This document shows positions 1 through 8,698 of a stretch of DNA of 50,112 bases, piece by piece. The translations under genes were made by a program, and so were the position numbers. Under the pieces are notes generated by a model that was not told the DNA's origin, made no database searches, and was given only the letters and a program-made list of their open reading frames with translations. Position 1 is the stretch's first letter, and every line of letters begins with the position of its first letter. Source of the stretch: Gammaproteobacteria bacterium (GTDB lineage: Bacteria; Pseudomonadota; Gammaproteobacteria; UBA6429; Thiohalophilaceae); assembly GCA_024275115.1 (NCBI GenBank), contig JAJRZT010000114.1, forward strand, positions 1 to 50,112, given 5' to 3'.

Positions 1-1
1 G

Positions 2-103
2 AAAATGAAGATGAGTGCGTTGTGTGCGGCTATGCGTAAACTGGTACATATTTGTTTTGGTGTGCTTAAACACCAAATACCGTATCAACCTCAGGCGGTG
101 TAA
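2..103 (+). CDS. IS110-family transposase, C-terminal end only
   Basis: An open frame enters from the left edge and stops with TAA at 101-103. The 33 residues read KMKMSALCAAMRKLV followed by HICFGVLKHQIPYQPQ, which I recognise as the conserved C-terminus of IS110/IS116/IS902 transposases. These DEDD recombinases move circular IS intermediates and usually leave no long terminal inverted repeats. The bulk of the element lies outside the window, so intactness cannot be judged. The IS right end probably lies within the next 100 bases, but I cannot place it exactly. The next gene is transcribed toward it. Confidence 0.8.
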   Translation, partial: KMKMSALCAAMRKLVHICFGVLKHQIPYQPQAV

Positions 104-202
104 ACACCGCTTGTGATTGATTGAGGAAGATGGTATCTACATATATAAAGATGGGAACAATACGTTAGTTATTAAGCAGGCTTTTTTTCGAGAAAGAAGT
201 CT

Positions 203-742
203 TTATTTCTGCATATTTTTAAGTAACACGTATATAGCCCCTGTTCCACCATCACAAGGTCTTGCCGAACAAAAAGCTAATATTTCATCACGCTGCTGTA
301 GCCAATGGTTCACCAATATTTTAAGTACGGGTATTTTACCAGGGGAGCTATGGCCTTTGCCATGAACGATACGGACTTGTTTTAAATGATTGTTGGTGCA
401 ATAGCGTAAAAATTCAACCACGGCTTCGCGCGCTTCTTTTTTTGTCAGCTGATGTAAATCCAGCTCGGCCTGAATGCTCAATTCACCGCGCTTTAGTCGT
501 TGAATAACTTTGTGCTGTAAACCATTGCGTGCAAAAAACAGTTCATCACCCGTTGCAATACTGGTGAGGTCGTCAGGTTCGCTTAACATGTCGACCAGTA
601 CCTGCTGGTTATCCTGCAGTGTTTGTTTTGGGCGAGTAGAGGGTTTTGTTTTTTTGTGCTGAACACGGCCAGGCTGTTCAATGGGGTTGACACCCTTCAT
701 TGCTTCGCGAAAGTCATCGTTGTTGTTATCTGTTGTCATCAT
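203..742 (-). CDS. Smr-domain endonuclease (SmrA/SmrB family)
   Basis: A 179-residue protein with a C-terminal Smr domain. The hallmarks are DLHQLT at about 95-100, HGKG at 127-130 and GGTGA at 165-169. The first 90 residues are polar and low in complexity, as in other stand-alone Smr proteins. Smr domains are DNA or RNA nicking nucleases. In E. coli the family member SmrB cleaves mRNA at collided ribosomes, but this sequence does not show which substrate applies here. Two adjacent ATGs (740-742 and 737-739) could start it. It is divergent from surE, with about 175 bases between that must hold both promoters, and it runs toward the IS110 remnant. Confidence 0.85.
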   Translation of the reverse strand: MMTTDNNNDDFREAMKGVNPIEQPGRVQHKKTKPSTRPKQTLQDNQQVLVDMLSEPDDLTSIATGDELFFARNGLQHKVIQRLKRGELSIQAELDLHQLTKKEAREAVVEFLRYCTNNHLKQVRIVHGKGHSSPGKIPVLKILVNHWLQQRDEILAFCSARPCDGGTGAIYVLLKNMQK

Positions 743-916
743 TTGTGCACAGGGTTTGTGTTAAAACAAAAGGGTACACTAGCGTCGCAAGAGAGCAAAG
801 CGCAATTTAAAATAAAGATCAGTTTTTGTATTTCTGCTCGAACAAACCCCGTATTTCACGTATAGTTGGCTCTTTATTATGCAACTAATGCATTGAAAGA
901 GCAGGTTTTTTAACGA

Positions 917-1663
917 ATGCATATAATAATAAGCAACGATGATGGTTATGCGGCAGCAGGTATTACTGCGCTTGCTGAAGGTCTGGGCGAACTGGCTGAA
1001 TTAACGGTGGTCGCTCCCGACCGAGATCGCAGCGGCGCCAGCAATTCTCTTACGCTTGAACACCCGATTCGGGCAACCGAAATGCCCAATGGTTTTTTTC
1101 GTGTGGATGGAACCCCTACAGACTGTGTGCATTTAGCCATTACCGGTTTAATTAAAACCGAGGCGGATATGGTGGTCTCCGGGATTAATGCCGGTGCTAA
1201 TTTAGGTGATGACGTGCTTTATTCCGGCACAGTTGCGGCCGCAATGGAAGGGCGTTTTTTGGGCTTGCCGTCATTGGCTGTTTCTCTGCTTGGGCCAGAA
1301 TTTAAACATTTCGACTCGGCGGTTAAAGTGGTCAAAATGCTGATTGAGCGTATTCATTTGTCAGAGTTACCGATTGATACCTTATTGAATGTGAATGTAC
1401 CGGATTTACCGTGGGAAGACATTGCTGGCTTACAGGCAACGCGGCTTGGGCATCGGCATAAAGCCGAGCCGGTTATTAAGTCCCAGGATCCACGCGGACG
1501 CAATATTTACTGGGTAGGCCCACCGGGAAAAGAAAAAGATGAAGGTGAAGGTACCGACTTTTATGCGGTAAAACATAACTTTGTCTCCATTACACCGATT
1601 AAAGTTGATTTAACGCGTCATGATACGATTTCAACGGTTGCAAGCTGGCTAACGAAAATATAA
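917..1663 (+). CDS. surE: 5'/3'-nucleotidase SurE
   Basis: A 248-residue metal-dependent nucleoside monophosphate phosphatase with the usual family length. The N-terminal ISNDDG metal site is at residues 5-10. Further family signatures are SGASNSLT, GTPTDCVHLA and the SGIN-GANLGDDVLYSGT stretch near the active site. SurE dephosphorylates nucleotides under stress and is encoded with pcm and rpoS across gammaproteobacteria, as here. It begins a co-directional run through surE, pcm, yqaA, nlpD and rpoS with very short gaps, consistent with one operon plus internal rpoS promoters. The ribosome binding site is weak. Confidence 0.95.
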   Translation: MHIIISNDDGYAAAGITALAEGLGELAELTVVAPDRDRSGASNSLTLEHPIRATEMPNGFFRVDGTPTDCVHLAITGLIKTEADMVVSGINAGANLGDDVLYSGTVAAAMEGRFLGLPSLAVSLLGPEFKHFDSAVKVVKMLIERIHLSELPIDTLLNVNVPDLPWEDIAGLQATRLGHRHKAEPVIKSQDPRGRNIYWVGPPGKEKDEGEGTDFYAVKHNFVSITPIKVDLTRHDTISTVASWLTKI

Positions 1664-1725
1664 GTAAGCAAAAACATGAGTGAGCGAAAATTTAAATGTC
1701 AGTAGTTAATATCCAGGGCATAGGT

Positions 1726-2364
1726 ATGACATCACAACGTACCCGTGATCGTCTTATTGAACGTTTGCGCACGAAGGGTATTAAAGATGAAAATGTACTG
1801 AAAGTGATGCGCAATACCCCGCGACATATTTTTATGGATGAAGCTCTGGCCAGTCGTGCTTATGAAGATACTGCTTTACCTATTGGTAGTGGGCAAACGA
1901 TTTCACAGCCTTATATTGTAGCGCGCATGACCGAGGTTTTACTGGCAGGGGAAAAGCACCTGGGTAAGGTGCTGGAAATTGGGACGGGTTCCGCCTACCA
2001 AACAGCGATTCTTGCACAACTTGCCGAACAGGTTTTTAGTATTGAGCGTATCCAGCATTTTATTCCACGCGCCAAAAAAATACTCGCCATGCTGGAACTT
2101 CGCAATGTGAATTTGAAACATTATGATGGCTATAAAGGCTGGGCAAGTTTTGCACCCTACGACGCCATTATCGTAACAGCGGCACCCGATGAGGTGCCGC
2201 TTGAGCTATTGCACCAGTTAGCAGAAGGCGCTCGACTTGTTATCCCAAGCGGTGAACAAGGTCGGCAGCAGCTATTATGTATTACCCGCGAGGGTGATGA
2301 ATTTATTACGCAAAACCTAGATATGGTGAGTTTTGTTCCCTTAGTAAAAGGCACCCGATTGTGA
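1726..2364 (+). CDS. pcm: Protein-L-isoaspartate O-methyltransferase
   Basis: Repairs damaged proteins by methylating isoaspartyl residues with S-adenosylmethionine. The SAM-binding motif [16 protein letters not shown] and the family motif [20 protein letters not shown] are clear, and the C-terminus ends in the typical FVPLVKGT. An upstream ATG at 1696 is possible. I prefer 1726 because AGGG lies seven bases upstream and the protein then begins [10 protein letters not shown], as in Pseudomonas homologues (212 residues). It overlaps yqaA by four bases (GTGA), implying translational coupling. Confidence 0.93.
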   Translation: MTSQRTRDRLIERLRTKGIKDENVLKVMRNTPRHIFMDEALASRAYEDTALPIGSGQTISQPYIVARMTEVLLAGEKHLGKVLEIGTGSAYQTAILAQLAEQVFSIERIQHFIPRAKKILAMLELRNVNLKHYDGYKGWASFAPYDAIIVTAAPDEVPLELLHQLAEGARLVIPSGEQGRQQLLCITREGDEFITQNLDMVSFVPLVKGTRL

Positions 2365-2942
2365 AGATGTTTTCGTACATGTATGACCGCGCTCTGGTTT
2401 ATTCCAAACATCCTAAAGCGCCGCTTTATTTGTCTATTTTAAGTTTTATTGAATCCTCTTTTTTCCCCTTTCCTCCACCGGATGTGATGCTGGCGCCAAT
2501 GTGTTTGGCCAACCGAAAAAAAGCCTGGCATTATGCCTTTTTAACCACGGTGTCTTCGGTACTGGGTGGCTTGTTTGGCTACCTGATTGGTGCCTTTGCA
2601 TTTGAAATGGCCGAGCCCATTATTAAGTCGGTTGGTTACTGGGACAAGTTTGAACTTATTAAATCCTGGTTTCTCGAGTGGGGTATAGGGGTTGTTTTTA
2701 TTGCCGGTTTTTCGCCTATACCTTATAAACTAATCACCGTGGCGTCTGGTGTAGTGGGAATGGCGTTGATTCCTTTTATTTTTGCATCGATTATCGGCCG
2801 GGCTGCGCGTTTTTATCTGGTGGCGGGTTTGATATATTTTGGTGGCGAAAAAATGGAGGCAAGCCTGCGTAAACATATTGATACACTGGGATGGAGTATG
2901 GTTGCTATTATTGTTATCGCGTATTTTGTTTTGAGAAGTTAA
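2361..2942 (+). CDS. yqaA: YqaA family inner-membrane protein (DedA-like)
   Basis: A 193-residue hydrophobic protein related to the DedA/SNARE-associated superfamily. It carries the conserved [14 protein letters not shown] segment near residue 31, and [14 protein letters not shown] around residue 117, both typical of YqaA. Several membrane segments follow. DedA-superfamily members are implicated in lipid carrier transport, but the YqaA substrate is not established. The start is GTG at 2361 overlapping the pcm stop, with an alternative ATG two codons later. Its stop shares a base with the nlpD ATG (TAATG). The place between pcm and nlpD is common in gammaproteobacteria. Confidence 0.9.
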   Translation: MKMFSYMYDRALVYSKHPKAPLYLSILSFIESSFFPFPPPDVMLAPMCLANRKKAWHYAFLTTVSSVLGGLFGYLIGAFAFEMAEPIIKSVGYWDKFELIKSWFLEWGIGVVFIAGFSPIPYKLITVASGVVGMALIPFIFASIIGRAARFYLVAGLIYFGGEKMEASLRKHIDTLGWSMVAIIVIAYFVLRS

Positions 2943-3763
2943 TGTATAAAAGCCGATATTTAAAGATTGTTTATTTACTATCAATAAGTATTAGCTTAGT
3001 AGGTTGTTCTCAGTATTTAAAATCAAACGCGAAAACACCAGCCTCGCAGGCTAAAAAAGCACTGTACCAGCCGCCTAAATTTCATCGGGTAAAAAAGGGC
3101 GAAACACTGTATTCGATTGCCTGGTTTTATGGCTATGACTATCGCCAAATAGCGCTGTGGAATGACATTGATTACCCCTATCTGATAAAGCCGAACCAGG
3201 CGATTCAGCTTTACCCGTCTTTAGTGAGGCGTGCATCACAAAACACCCGTGTTACCCATTCAAAAAAGACGCTGTCAAAACAGGAAAAGGCACGTCACGC
3301 GCATCGTAATACTGTGCGGCGAGCAAAAAGAAGCGTCCACCGCAAAACAACTAAACCGCAGCAAACACATAAAACCCAAAAGTCGAGCTATGCTTCCAAT
3401 ATTAAGTGGCTCTGGCCTGTTCGAGGCAAAATCGTGCATCGTTTTGGCGTAAAACGTGGTAAAAAAGGGATTGGAATTTCAGGTAAACGCGGGCAGCGAA
3501 TTGTAGCTGCAGCAGCCGGTAGAGTTGTGTATAGTGGCAGTGGTTTGCGAGGCTATGGACAGCTTATTATTATTAAACATAACGATACCTATCTTAGCGC
3601 CTATGCCAATAACAAAAAAATATGGGTAAAAGAGCAACAAAAAGTAAAGTTAGGGCAGCATATTGCCGATATGGGTAGTAATGGGGCAAAAAATCCAATG
3701 TTACATTTTGAAATACGTAAGAATGGAAAGCCCGTTAACCCGGTTCGTTACTTACCCAGGTGA
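2942..3763 (+). CDS. nlpD: Murein hydrolase activator NlpD (lipoprotein, LysM + LytM)
   Basis: A 273-residue lipoprotein with a hydrophobic signal and lipobox LVGC (Cys22), a LysM domain at about 48-92, a Lys/Arg/His-rich linker at roughly 95-160, and a C-terminal LytM/M23 domain from about 170. The LytM catalytic residues look degenerate: the usual His-x3-Asp is replaced in KKGIGISG, and the HxH motif reads MLHFE. This is as in NlpD/EnvC, which do not cut peptidoglycan but activate amidases during cell separation. The start at 2942 gives the signal peptide directly; a longer frame from 2891 would bury it. It lies 34 bases upstream of rpoS and usually carries an rpoS promoter. Confidence 0.93.
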   Translation: MYKSRYLKIVYLLSISISLVGCSQYLKSNAKTPASQAKKALYQPPKFHRVKKGETLYSIAWFYGYDYRQIALWNDIDYPYLIKPNQAIQLYPSLVRRASQNTRVTHSKKTLSKQEKARHAHRNTVRRAKRSVHRKTTKPQQTHKTQKSSYASNIKWLWPVRGKIVHRFGVKRGKKGIGISGKRGQRIVAAAAGRVVYSGSGLRGYGQLIIIKHNDTYLSAYANNKKIWVKEQQKVKLGQHIADMGSNGAKNPMLHFEIRKNGKPVNPVRYLPR

Positions 3764-3797
3764 TTATAAGCTGGAATAATGATTATCAGTTAAGTTA

Positions 3798-4826
3798 ATG
3801 AATATGGAAAAAAATAATAAACAAAAACAGGATGGAAACTCAATGGATGCGACTGATGTAGATGCAACAATCGATGTAAACCTTGAAGATGATCTGGAAG
3901 AAACAGAACTGGATCTTGGTAGCGATAATGTTGCTGAAAAAGTTGAAGAGGAAAATAAAAAATTTGCAGCGGGCTCGGTTTCGAACGGGCAGCTTGATGC
4001 AACACGAATTTATCTGAGCGAAATAGGCTTCTCGTCATTATTAACTGCCGAAGAAGAAGTTTTTTACGCACGGAAATCTTTAAAAGGGGATGAGAAATCC
4101 CGCGCTAAAATGATTGAATGCAACCTTCGTCTGGTGGTGAAAATTGCCCGGCGTTACCTGAATAGGGGGTTGGCTTTGCTGGACTTGATCGAAGAAGGAA
4201 ATTTAGGTTTAATCCGTGCGGTTGAAAAGTTTGACCCGGAACGGGGCTTTCGTTTTTCAACCTACGCCACCTGGTGGATACGTCAAACCATCGAACGGGC
4301 GATTATGAACCAGACCCGCACCATTCGTTTACCTATTCATGTCGTTAAAGAAATTAATATCTACTTACGCGCCGCAAGGCACTTAGCGCAAACACTCGAC
4401 CATGAGCCCAGTCCCGAAGAAATTGCCGAAATGTTGGACAAGCCCATTGCCGACGTAAAACGTATGTTGGGCTTAAATGAACGCATTACCTCGGTTGACT
4501 CGCCTATTGGCCCTGATGGTGAAAATTCATTGCTGGATGCGATTCCAGATGAAGCCAATAACGATCCTGTTTTACTGCTTCAAGATAAGGATGTTAAAGA
4601 CAATCTGGACGCTTGGTTGGAAAAACTGACCGATAAACAGCGTGAAGTGGTTGAACGTCGCTTTGGTATTCATGGCCACGATATTTCTACTTTAGAAGAA
4701 GTTGGGAATTCCATTGGGGTGACGCGTGAGCGTGTTCGTCAAATACAGATAGAGGCGTTGCGTAAATTGCGCGAAATACTGGAAAGCGAAGGTTTTTCGG
4801 GGGATGCTCTATTTAAGGAGCAGTAG
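3798..4826 (+). CDS. rpoS: RNA polymerase sigma factor RpoS (sigma-38)
   Basis: A 342-residue sigma-70-family factor for stationary phase and general stress. Region 1.2 ([21 protein letters not shown]), region 2 with [20 protein letters not shown] and [17 protein letters not shown], and region 4.2 with [19 protein letters not shown] are all present. The first 55 residues are strongly acidic. The position directly after nlpD and the overall similarity pick RpoS over RpoD or RpoH. Translation could start at 3798 or at the ATG two codons later. A Rho-independent terminator lies about 35 bases after the stop. Confidence 0.96.
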   Translation: MNMEKNNKQKQDGNSMDATDVDATIDVNLEDDLEETELDLGSDNVAEKVEEENKKFAAGSVSNGQLDATRIYLSEIGFSSLLTAEEEVFYARKSLKGDEKSRAKMIECNLRLVVKIARRYLNRGLALLDLIEEGNLGLIRAVEKFDPERGFRFSTYATWWIRQTIERAIMNQTRTIRLPIHVVKEINIYLRAARHLAQTLDHEPSPEEIAEMLDKPIADVKRMLGLNERITSVDSPIGPDGENSLLDAIPDEANNDPVLLLQDKDVKDNLDAWLEKLTDKQREVVERRFGIHGHDISTLEEVGNSIGVTRERVRQIQIEALRKLREILESEGFSGDALFKEQ

Positions 4827-4860
4827 TTAGCGACTTATAAGAAATAATACCTAAATACTA

Positions 4861-4920
4861 AAGCCGCAGGGTTTCGCTGAGAAAATATATAAATTTCTGC
4901 GTAGCTTCTGCGGTTTTTTT
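4861..4920 (+). terminator. Rho-independent terminator after rpoS
   Basis: The arms AAGCCGCAG (4861-4869) and CTGCGGTTT (4908-4916) pair, with one G-U, and are followed by a run of T to 4920. The 38-base interior can form a further imperfect stem between CGC..GAGAAA and TTTCTGCG. It closes the surE-rpoS operon and separates it from the accessory insert. Confidence 0.75.
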
Positions 4921-4971
4921 GATTAAATCCGTCTATTTAGCACGTCTAGCATATCTAACCGCTTTATTTTG

Positions 4972-5011
4972 TTGCAAACACCTCATTTTATTATATAATA
5001 TAGTGTATACA
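4972..5011 (+). promoter_or_regulatory. Promoter and candidate operator of the Xre/RES pair
   Basis: A -35-like TTGCAA (4972-4977) and a consensus -10 TATAAT (4994-4999) are 16 bases apart. The perfect palindrome TGTATACA (5004-5011) overlaps the expected transcription start, about 30 bases before the antitoxin ATG. Xre-type antitoxins autoregulate by binding palindromes at their own promoter, so this is the natural candidate operator. Operator identity is inference. Confidence 0.6.
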
Positions 5012-5040
5012 TCGTATTTTATGAGAAAAGGTGTTTGTTT

Positions 5041-5397
5041 ATGAGTGTAGCAATCAAAGCCATTTTAACCGAAGAAAAGGTACTGGCGAAGGCTTTTACG
5101 AATGCGGGTAAGGCGTTAGGGGTTTCTCAGGCTGAACTAGGCCTGATTATTGGTAAAGATCGCAGTAATTTTCGCAACGGTATCGACCCAAAAACAAAAT
5201 CAGGCGAGCTCGCGTTGCTCTTTATACGCTGTTACCGCAGCTTGTTTGCCCTAGTAGGGGGGCAAGCTAAAGATATGCAGCACTGGATGCAAACTAAAAA
5301 TACCCATACGGGTGGTGTACCGAGTGAGCAAATAAAAACGGTAACCGGCTTAGCCTATGTGGTGGAATACCTCGATGCGATCCGCGCAAAAGTTTAA
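5041..5397 (+). CDS. Antitoxin of the Xre/MbcA/ParS type
   Basis: A 118-residue protein with an N-terminal helix-turn-helix-like part (SQAELGLIIGKDRSNF) and the C-terminal toxin-binding domain of the Xre/MbcA/ParS family (DUF2384), ending in GLAYVVEYLDAIRAKV. In this family the C-terminus blocks the RES toxin active site and the N-terminus represses the operon. I chose the ATG at 5041, which has AAAAGG upstream, over a TTG two codons earlier. The RES toxin gene starts 11 bases downstream, the standard antitoxin-first order. Confidence 0.85.
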   Translation: MSVAIKAILTEEKVLAKAFTNAGKALGVSQAELGLIIGKDRSNFRNGIDPKTKSGELALLFIRCYRSLFALVGGQAKDMQHWMQTKNTHTGGVPSEQIKTVTGLAYVVEYLDAIRAKV

Positions 5398-5407
5398 ATT
5401 AGCTTAA

Positions 5408-6175
5408 GTGGCAAACAACGATATGGATATCTGGGCGCTGAGCAGTGCACAACAACATATAACAACGATCAGTGATGACTTTATTCGCATTGTGGAAAGT
5501 CAGCAGCAAATTGCGACAACCCGTATTGTCGACTCGCTTGAAGAACAGGCAATTTTAGAGTCACTTTTAGAAACAACCAAGCCACCCGTTGCCGCGAATA
5601 CGGAACATCTGCATTATTTGTTTTCAACCCCCTTTCGCTATCCTCCGTTAAAGCATGGCTCACGTTTTGGAACGCGGTTTGAGCCGAGTTTGTTATATGG
5701 TTCTAAAACCATCGAAACCTTGCTTATTGAGTGTAGTTACTATCGCTTTTTATTCTGGAATGGGATGAGCGAACCACCTAAGTCCAAAAAATTCATTACC
5801 GAACACACGGTGTTTGCTGGGCGGTATTATTCTGAGCAAGGTTTACGGTTACACGATGCTTTTTTTAATAAACACACGGATGTTTTGCGCCATCCGGCTA
5901 ATTATACTGCTACACAGGTATTAGGCCGTGCTATGCGTGAAGCGGGGATCGAGGCTTTTGAATATCATTCGGCACGGGATGCAAAAAAGGGTATTAATAT
6001 CGCGCTTTATACTGCGAATGCATTAATCGTCAATGAACCTTTATATAAGAGTCAGTGGATATGCAGTACCACGGCCAATAACGTGCGTTTTTCCAGTCGG
6101 GATGACAGTAAAGTTTATGGTTATAACATCAACGAATTTAAAGTCGATGGGGCTTTCCCCTTAGCATCACTATAA
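5408..6175 (+). CDS. RES-domain toxin (NAD+-degrading type)
   Basis: A 255-residue RES-domain protein. The family's Arg-Glu-Ser triad is matched by an Arg in GSRFGTRFEPSLLYGS (residues 86 or 90), Glu108 in LLIECSYYR and Ser188 in FEYHSARD. Characterised RES toxins (MbcT, ParT, Res) deplete NAD+ or ADP-ribosylate targets and are neutralised by the partner antitoxin. The frame is intact. The start is GTG at 5408, with an ATG at 5423 as an alternative; neither has a strong ribosome binding site, as expected for a coupled toxin. The pair sits alone after the rpoS terminator. Confidence 0.85.
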   Translation: MANNDMDIWALSSAQQHITTISDDFIRIVESQQQIATTRIVDSLEEQAILESLLETTKPPVAANTEHLHYLFSTPFRYPPLKHGSRFGTRFEPSLLYGSKTIETLLIECSYYRFLFWNGMSEPPKSKKFITEHTVFAGRYYSEQGLRLHDAFFNKHTDVLRHPANYTATQVLGRAMREAGIEAFEYHSARDAKKGINIALYTANALIVNEPLYKSQWICSTTANNVRFSSRDDSKVYGYNINEFKVDGAFPLASL

Positions 6176-6226
6176 CGTTTGCACCACTCTTGGGCATTCT
6201 CCCTTTTTTTCTATTTATTGCGCATG

Positions 6227-6241
6227 ATGTAAATATTACAT
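6227..6241. repeat. 15-bp perfect palindrome upstream of the metzincin-like gene
   Basis: ATGTAAATATTACAT reads the same on both strands, with its centre on the A/T at position 6234. It lies about 195 bases before the metzincin-like start codon and 50 bases after the RES toxin stop. It could be an operator for an unknown dimeric regulator, or only an AT-rich chance palindrome. Confidence 0.45.
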
Positions 6242-6338
6242 GGCATTTTTGTGATTATTTCGCGCTTTTCTTTTAAGTATCCATACTAGAATTAATTGCA
6301 ATTCAATCGCTATTTAGCCGGTTGAATTAAAAATTATG

Positions 6339-6375
6339 AAAAGGTTTGGAGCAATGGCTCCAAGGAAAACCTTTT
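6339..6375 (+). promoter_or_regulatory. Long leader hairpin in the 5' UTR of the metzincin-like gene
   Basis: The outer arms AAAAGGTTT (6339-6347) and AAACCTTTT (6367-6375) are perfect complements. The inner arms TGGAGC (6347-6352) and GCTCCA (6357-6362) close on an AATG loop, with a four-base AGGA bulge on the 3' side. The T-rich end resembles a terminator, but the T run is only four bases and the gene begins 46 bases downstream. It may be an attenuator, an mRNA stabiliser or a protein-binding element. Confidence 0.5.
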
Positions 6376-6421
6376 AGCAATCTGTATTGTTACCAAACAC
6401 CCAGCCATGGAGGAATACCCA

Positions 6422-8680
6422 ATGAGTAGAGACTTTATTAATAATGATGTAGATCCGAGTCAAACGGATGATGAATTTGAAGAAAACGAGATGTCAGCCG
6501 AAGCCGCTGCTTTTCATCAGCCATTTCCTGTCTATCCAAAAAAACTCGCTGTAAGTGGTTTGTATAAAGCCACAAATAAACGGCTCCCTTTGCCAATAAA
6601 AACTAAATTTGCCGAACAGGGCAGTGATGAATTTGAAAATGAGATTGGTTTTTTTCCCGGAAAAAAACAGCCATTAAAAAGAATTAAAGAAGAATTGCGA
6701 TTGGATGTTGATGGCCATTATCCCCAAATGCAGGCCAGCGGAATGGTTCGTATTAATGTTTTTACAACGGTACATTGGATTGCCCGCTTAAAATCGACCG
6801 GCAACAGCAATACATGGAAGGGTAACGTCTGGTTTAAAGATGGCCCCGCTAATGCCATGCGACATACGCGGGTGCTCATAAAAGTAAAGCGCAGCTGGTA
6901 TTCTAATCAGCGCCAGTTAATTGCAACATTTTCTGGCGGCGGTGCACCAACAAGGGTGCGGCACTTTAAATTCAATTCCGCGCATTTTCATCCTGTGGAA
7001 TTTGAATATGACCGTGTTTCCGATGTGCTAGCAACGGATGCAATTACAGCCATAAACACATGCGACCATCCCAACCGACCGGCAACCGTTGCGTGTGAGC
7101 AGTTATCACTGGAAACGGTTTACCGCCGTGCCGGCTTCAATGTGAGTAAATCGGGTAATGACAGCCCGATACCGATTGATGACGCGGGTGTTAATGCGAC
7201 CTGGAGTGATGCAGAAATGCATGATGCGATGCAGGCGTACTGGTCTCGTTTTTCAAATAAAGCACAATGGTCCATGTGGGTTATGTTTGCACGGTTGCAC
7301 GATAGTGGCAGTGGTTTAGGCGGGATCATGTTTGACGACATTGGGCCTAATCACCGCCAAGGCACCGCCATTTTCACCGACTCCTTTGTTTCTCAGGCAC
7401 CCGTGGGTGAAGCTAACCCTGCGGCCTGGGTCGAACGGATGCGGTTTTGGACCGCTGCACATGAAATGGGACATGGTTTTAACCTTGCACATTCGTGGCA
7501 AAAATCACTTGGAACGCCATGGTTGCCCACGCTTGCGGATGAGCCAGAGGCACGGAGTTTTATGAATTACCCCTTTAATGTGGGTGGCGGGGAAAGCAGC
7601 TTCTTCTCTGATTTTGAAAATCGGTTTAGTGATAGCGAGCTTCTTTTTATGCGCCATGCACCGACAAAATTTGTGCAAATGGGTAATGCAGACTGGTTTG
7701 AAGATCATGGTTTTGAGCAAGCTATTCAAGGGCGGCCATCCCCGTTCACGCTTGATTTGCGCACCAACAAAGCAAGTACTGTGTTTGAGTTTCTGGAAAT
7801 GGTAAACCTCGAATTAAAACTCACCAATATTTCGGGGCAAACGCGTTTGCTTGAGGCGGCAACATTGAAAGAATATCAAAACATGGCTATCATTATTAAG
7901 CGTGATGGAATGTCGGCACGCCAGTGGTTGCCGTATGCCTCTTATGTTCGTGACAGTAAAAAGGTGGCGATTGATCATGGTCAGTCCATTTATGACTCAC
8001 TGTTATTGTCCGCCGGAAAAAATGGCTGGGATATTGCCGAGCCTGGGGGGTACACCGTGCAGGCCATGATGACGATTAACGATGAAGTGATTGTCTCAAA
8101 CAGTCTAAAGTTAAGAGTTGCCACACCGAAGACGCACGGAGAAGAAATTTGTGCGCAGGATCTTTTTGCTAAGGAGGTGGGGCAGGTGCTGACTTATGGT
8201 GGTAGCCAATTTCTTGAATCGGCAAATAATGCATTAGAAGAAGTGATTGTGCGCTTGCCTGAAAGCAATGCAGCACGGCATGCTCAAATTGCATTGGCGT
8301 TACCGAAGTTGCGTAACTTTAAATCCTTAAACATCACAGCCGATGCGTCTGATTTGTTTACCGCTCTGGAGAAAAAACAGGCCGCCATTCATTCTGTGAG
8401 CACAGACAGTTCAGTGAATAAGGTGCTTGATAAGCTGCTGGTGAAAGAAGGCGATGCGGCAGCCGAAACATTGGGTCACATTTGCTATAAAAAACACATG
8501 GACACTTTTAGCCAATACCTTGCGCAACAGGAGAGTACGAGTTCGGCAGAGAAAATACAGCAAGCGTGCCAGAAAACATTAATGGCGAGAGATGTGCCTG
8601 AATGGGTTTTTGCCAATGATGCGCATCGCAGTGGCTCTTCATTAAAAAAAGGAAGCAAAAAGAAAGCTGAAAAAGCATAA
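6422..8680 (+). CDS. Uncharacterised metzincin-like zinc metalloprotease
   Basis: A 752-residue protein that I do not recognise as a named family. The clear signal is HEMGHGFNLAH at residues 347-357, the three-histidine zinc site HExxHxxxxxH of metzincins, with Asn in place of the usual Gly at position 8. A Met-turn (SFMNY, Met381) follows 24 residues later. No signal peptide or membrane segment is visible. The first 25 residues are acidic and the last 15 are Lys-rich (KKGSKKKAEKA). About 340 residues precede the protease core and 370 follow it; both flanks look globular, and the far C-terminus is helical. I chose the ATG at 6422 because GGAGGA lies seven bases upstream; an ATG at 6407 is in frame. 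It is preceded by a structured leader and followed by a strong terminator, so it is probably a single-gene unit. Proteolytic activity is inferred. Confidence 0.7.
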   Translation: MSRDFINNDVDPSQTDDEFEENEMSAEAAAFHQPFPVYPKKLAVSGLYKATNKRLPLPIKTKFAEQGSDEFENEIGFFPGKKQPLKRIKEELRLDVDGHYPQMQASGMVRINVFTTVHWIARLKSTGNSNTWKGNVWFKDGPANAMRHTRVLIKVKRSWYSNQRQLIATFSGGGAPTRVRHFKFNSAHFHPVEFEYDRVSDVLATDAITAINTCDHPNRPATVACEQLSLETVYRRAGFNVSKSGNDSPIPIDDAGVNATWSDAEMHDAMQAYWSRFSNKAQWSMWVMFARLHDSGSGLGGIMFDDIGPNHRQGTAIFTDSFVSQAPVGEANPAAWVERMRFWTAAHEMGHGFNLAHSWQKSLGTPWLPTLADEPEARSFMNYPFNVGGGESSFFSDFENRFSDSELLFMRHAPTKFVQMGNADWFEDHGFEQAIQGRPSPFTLDLRTNKASTVFEFLEMVNLELKLTNISGQTRLLEAATLKEYQNMAIIIKRDGMSARQWLPYASYVRDSKKVAIDHGQSIYDSLLLSAGKNGWDIAEPGGYTVQAMMTINDEVIVSNSLKLRVATPKTHGEEICAQDLFAKEVGQVLTYGGSQFLESANNALEEVIVRLPESNAARHAQIALALPKLRNFKSLNITADASDLFTALEKKQAAIHSVSTDSSVNKVLDKLLVKEGDAAAETLGHICYKKHMDTFSQYLAQQESTSSAEKIQQACQKTLMARDVPEWVFANDAHRSGSSLKKGSKKKAEKA

Positions 8681-8698
8681 CACGCTCAGTTTGCGTCA

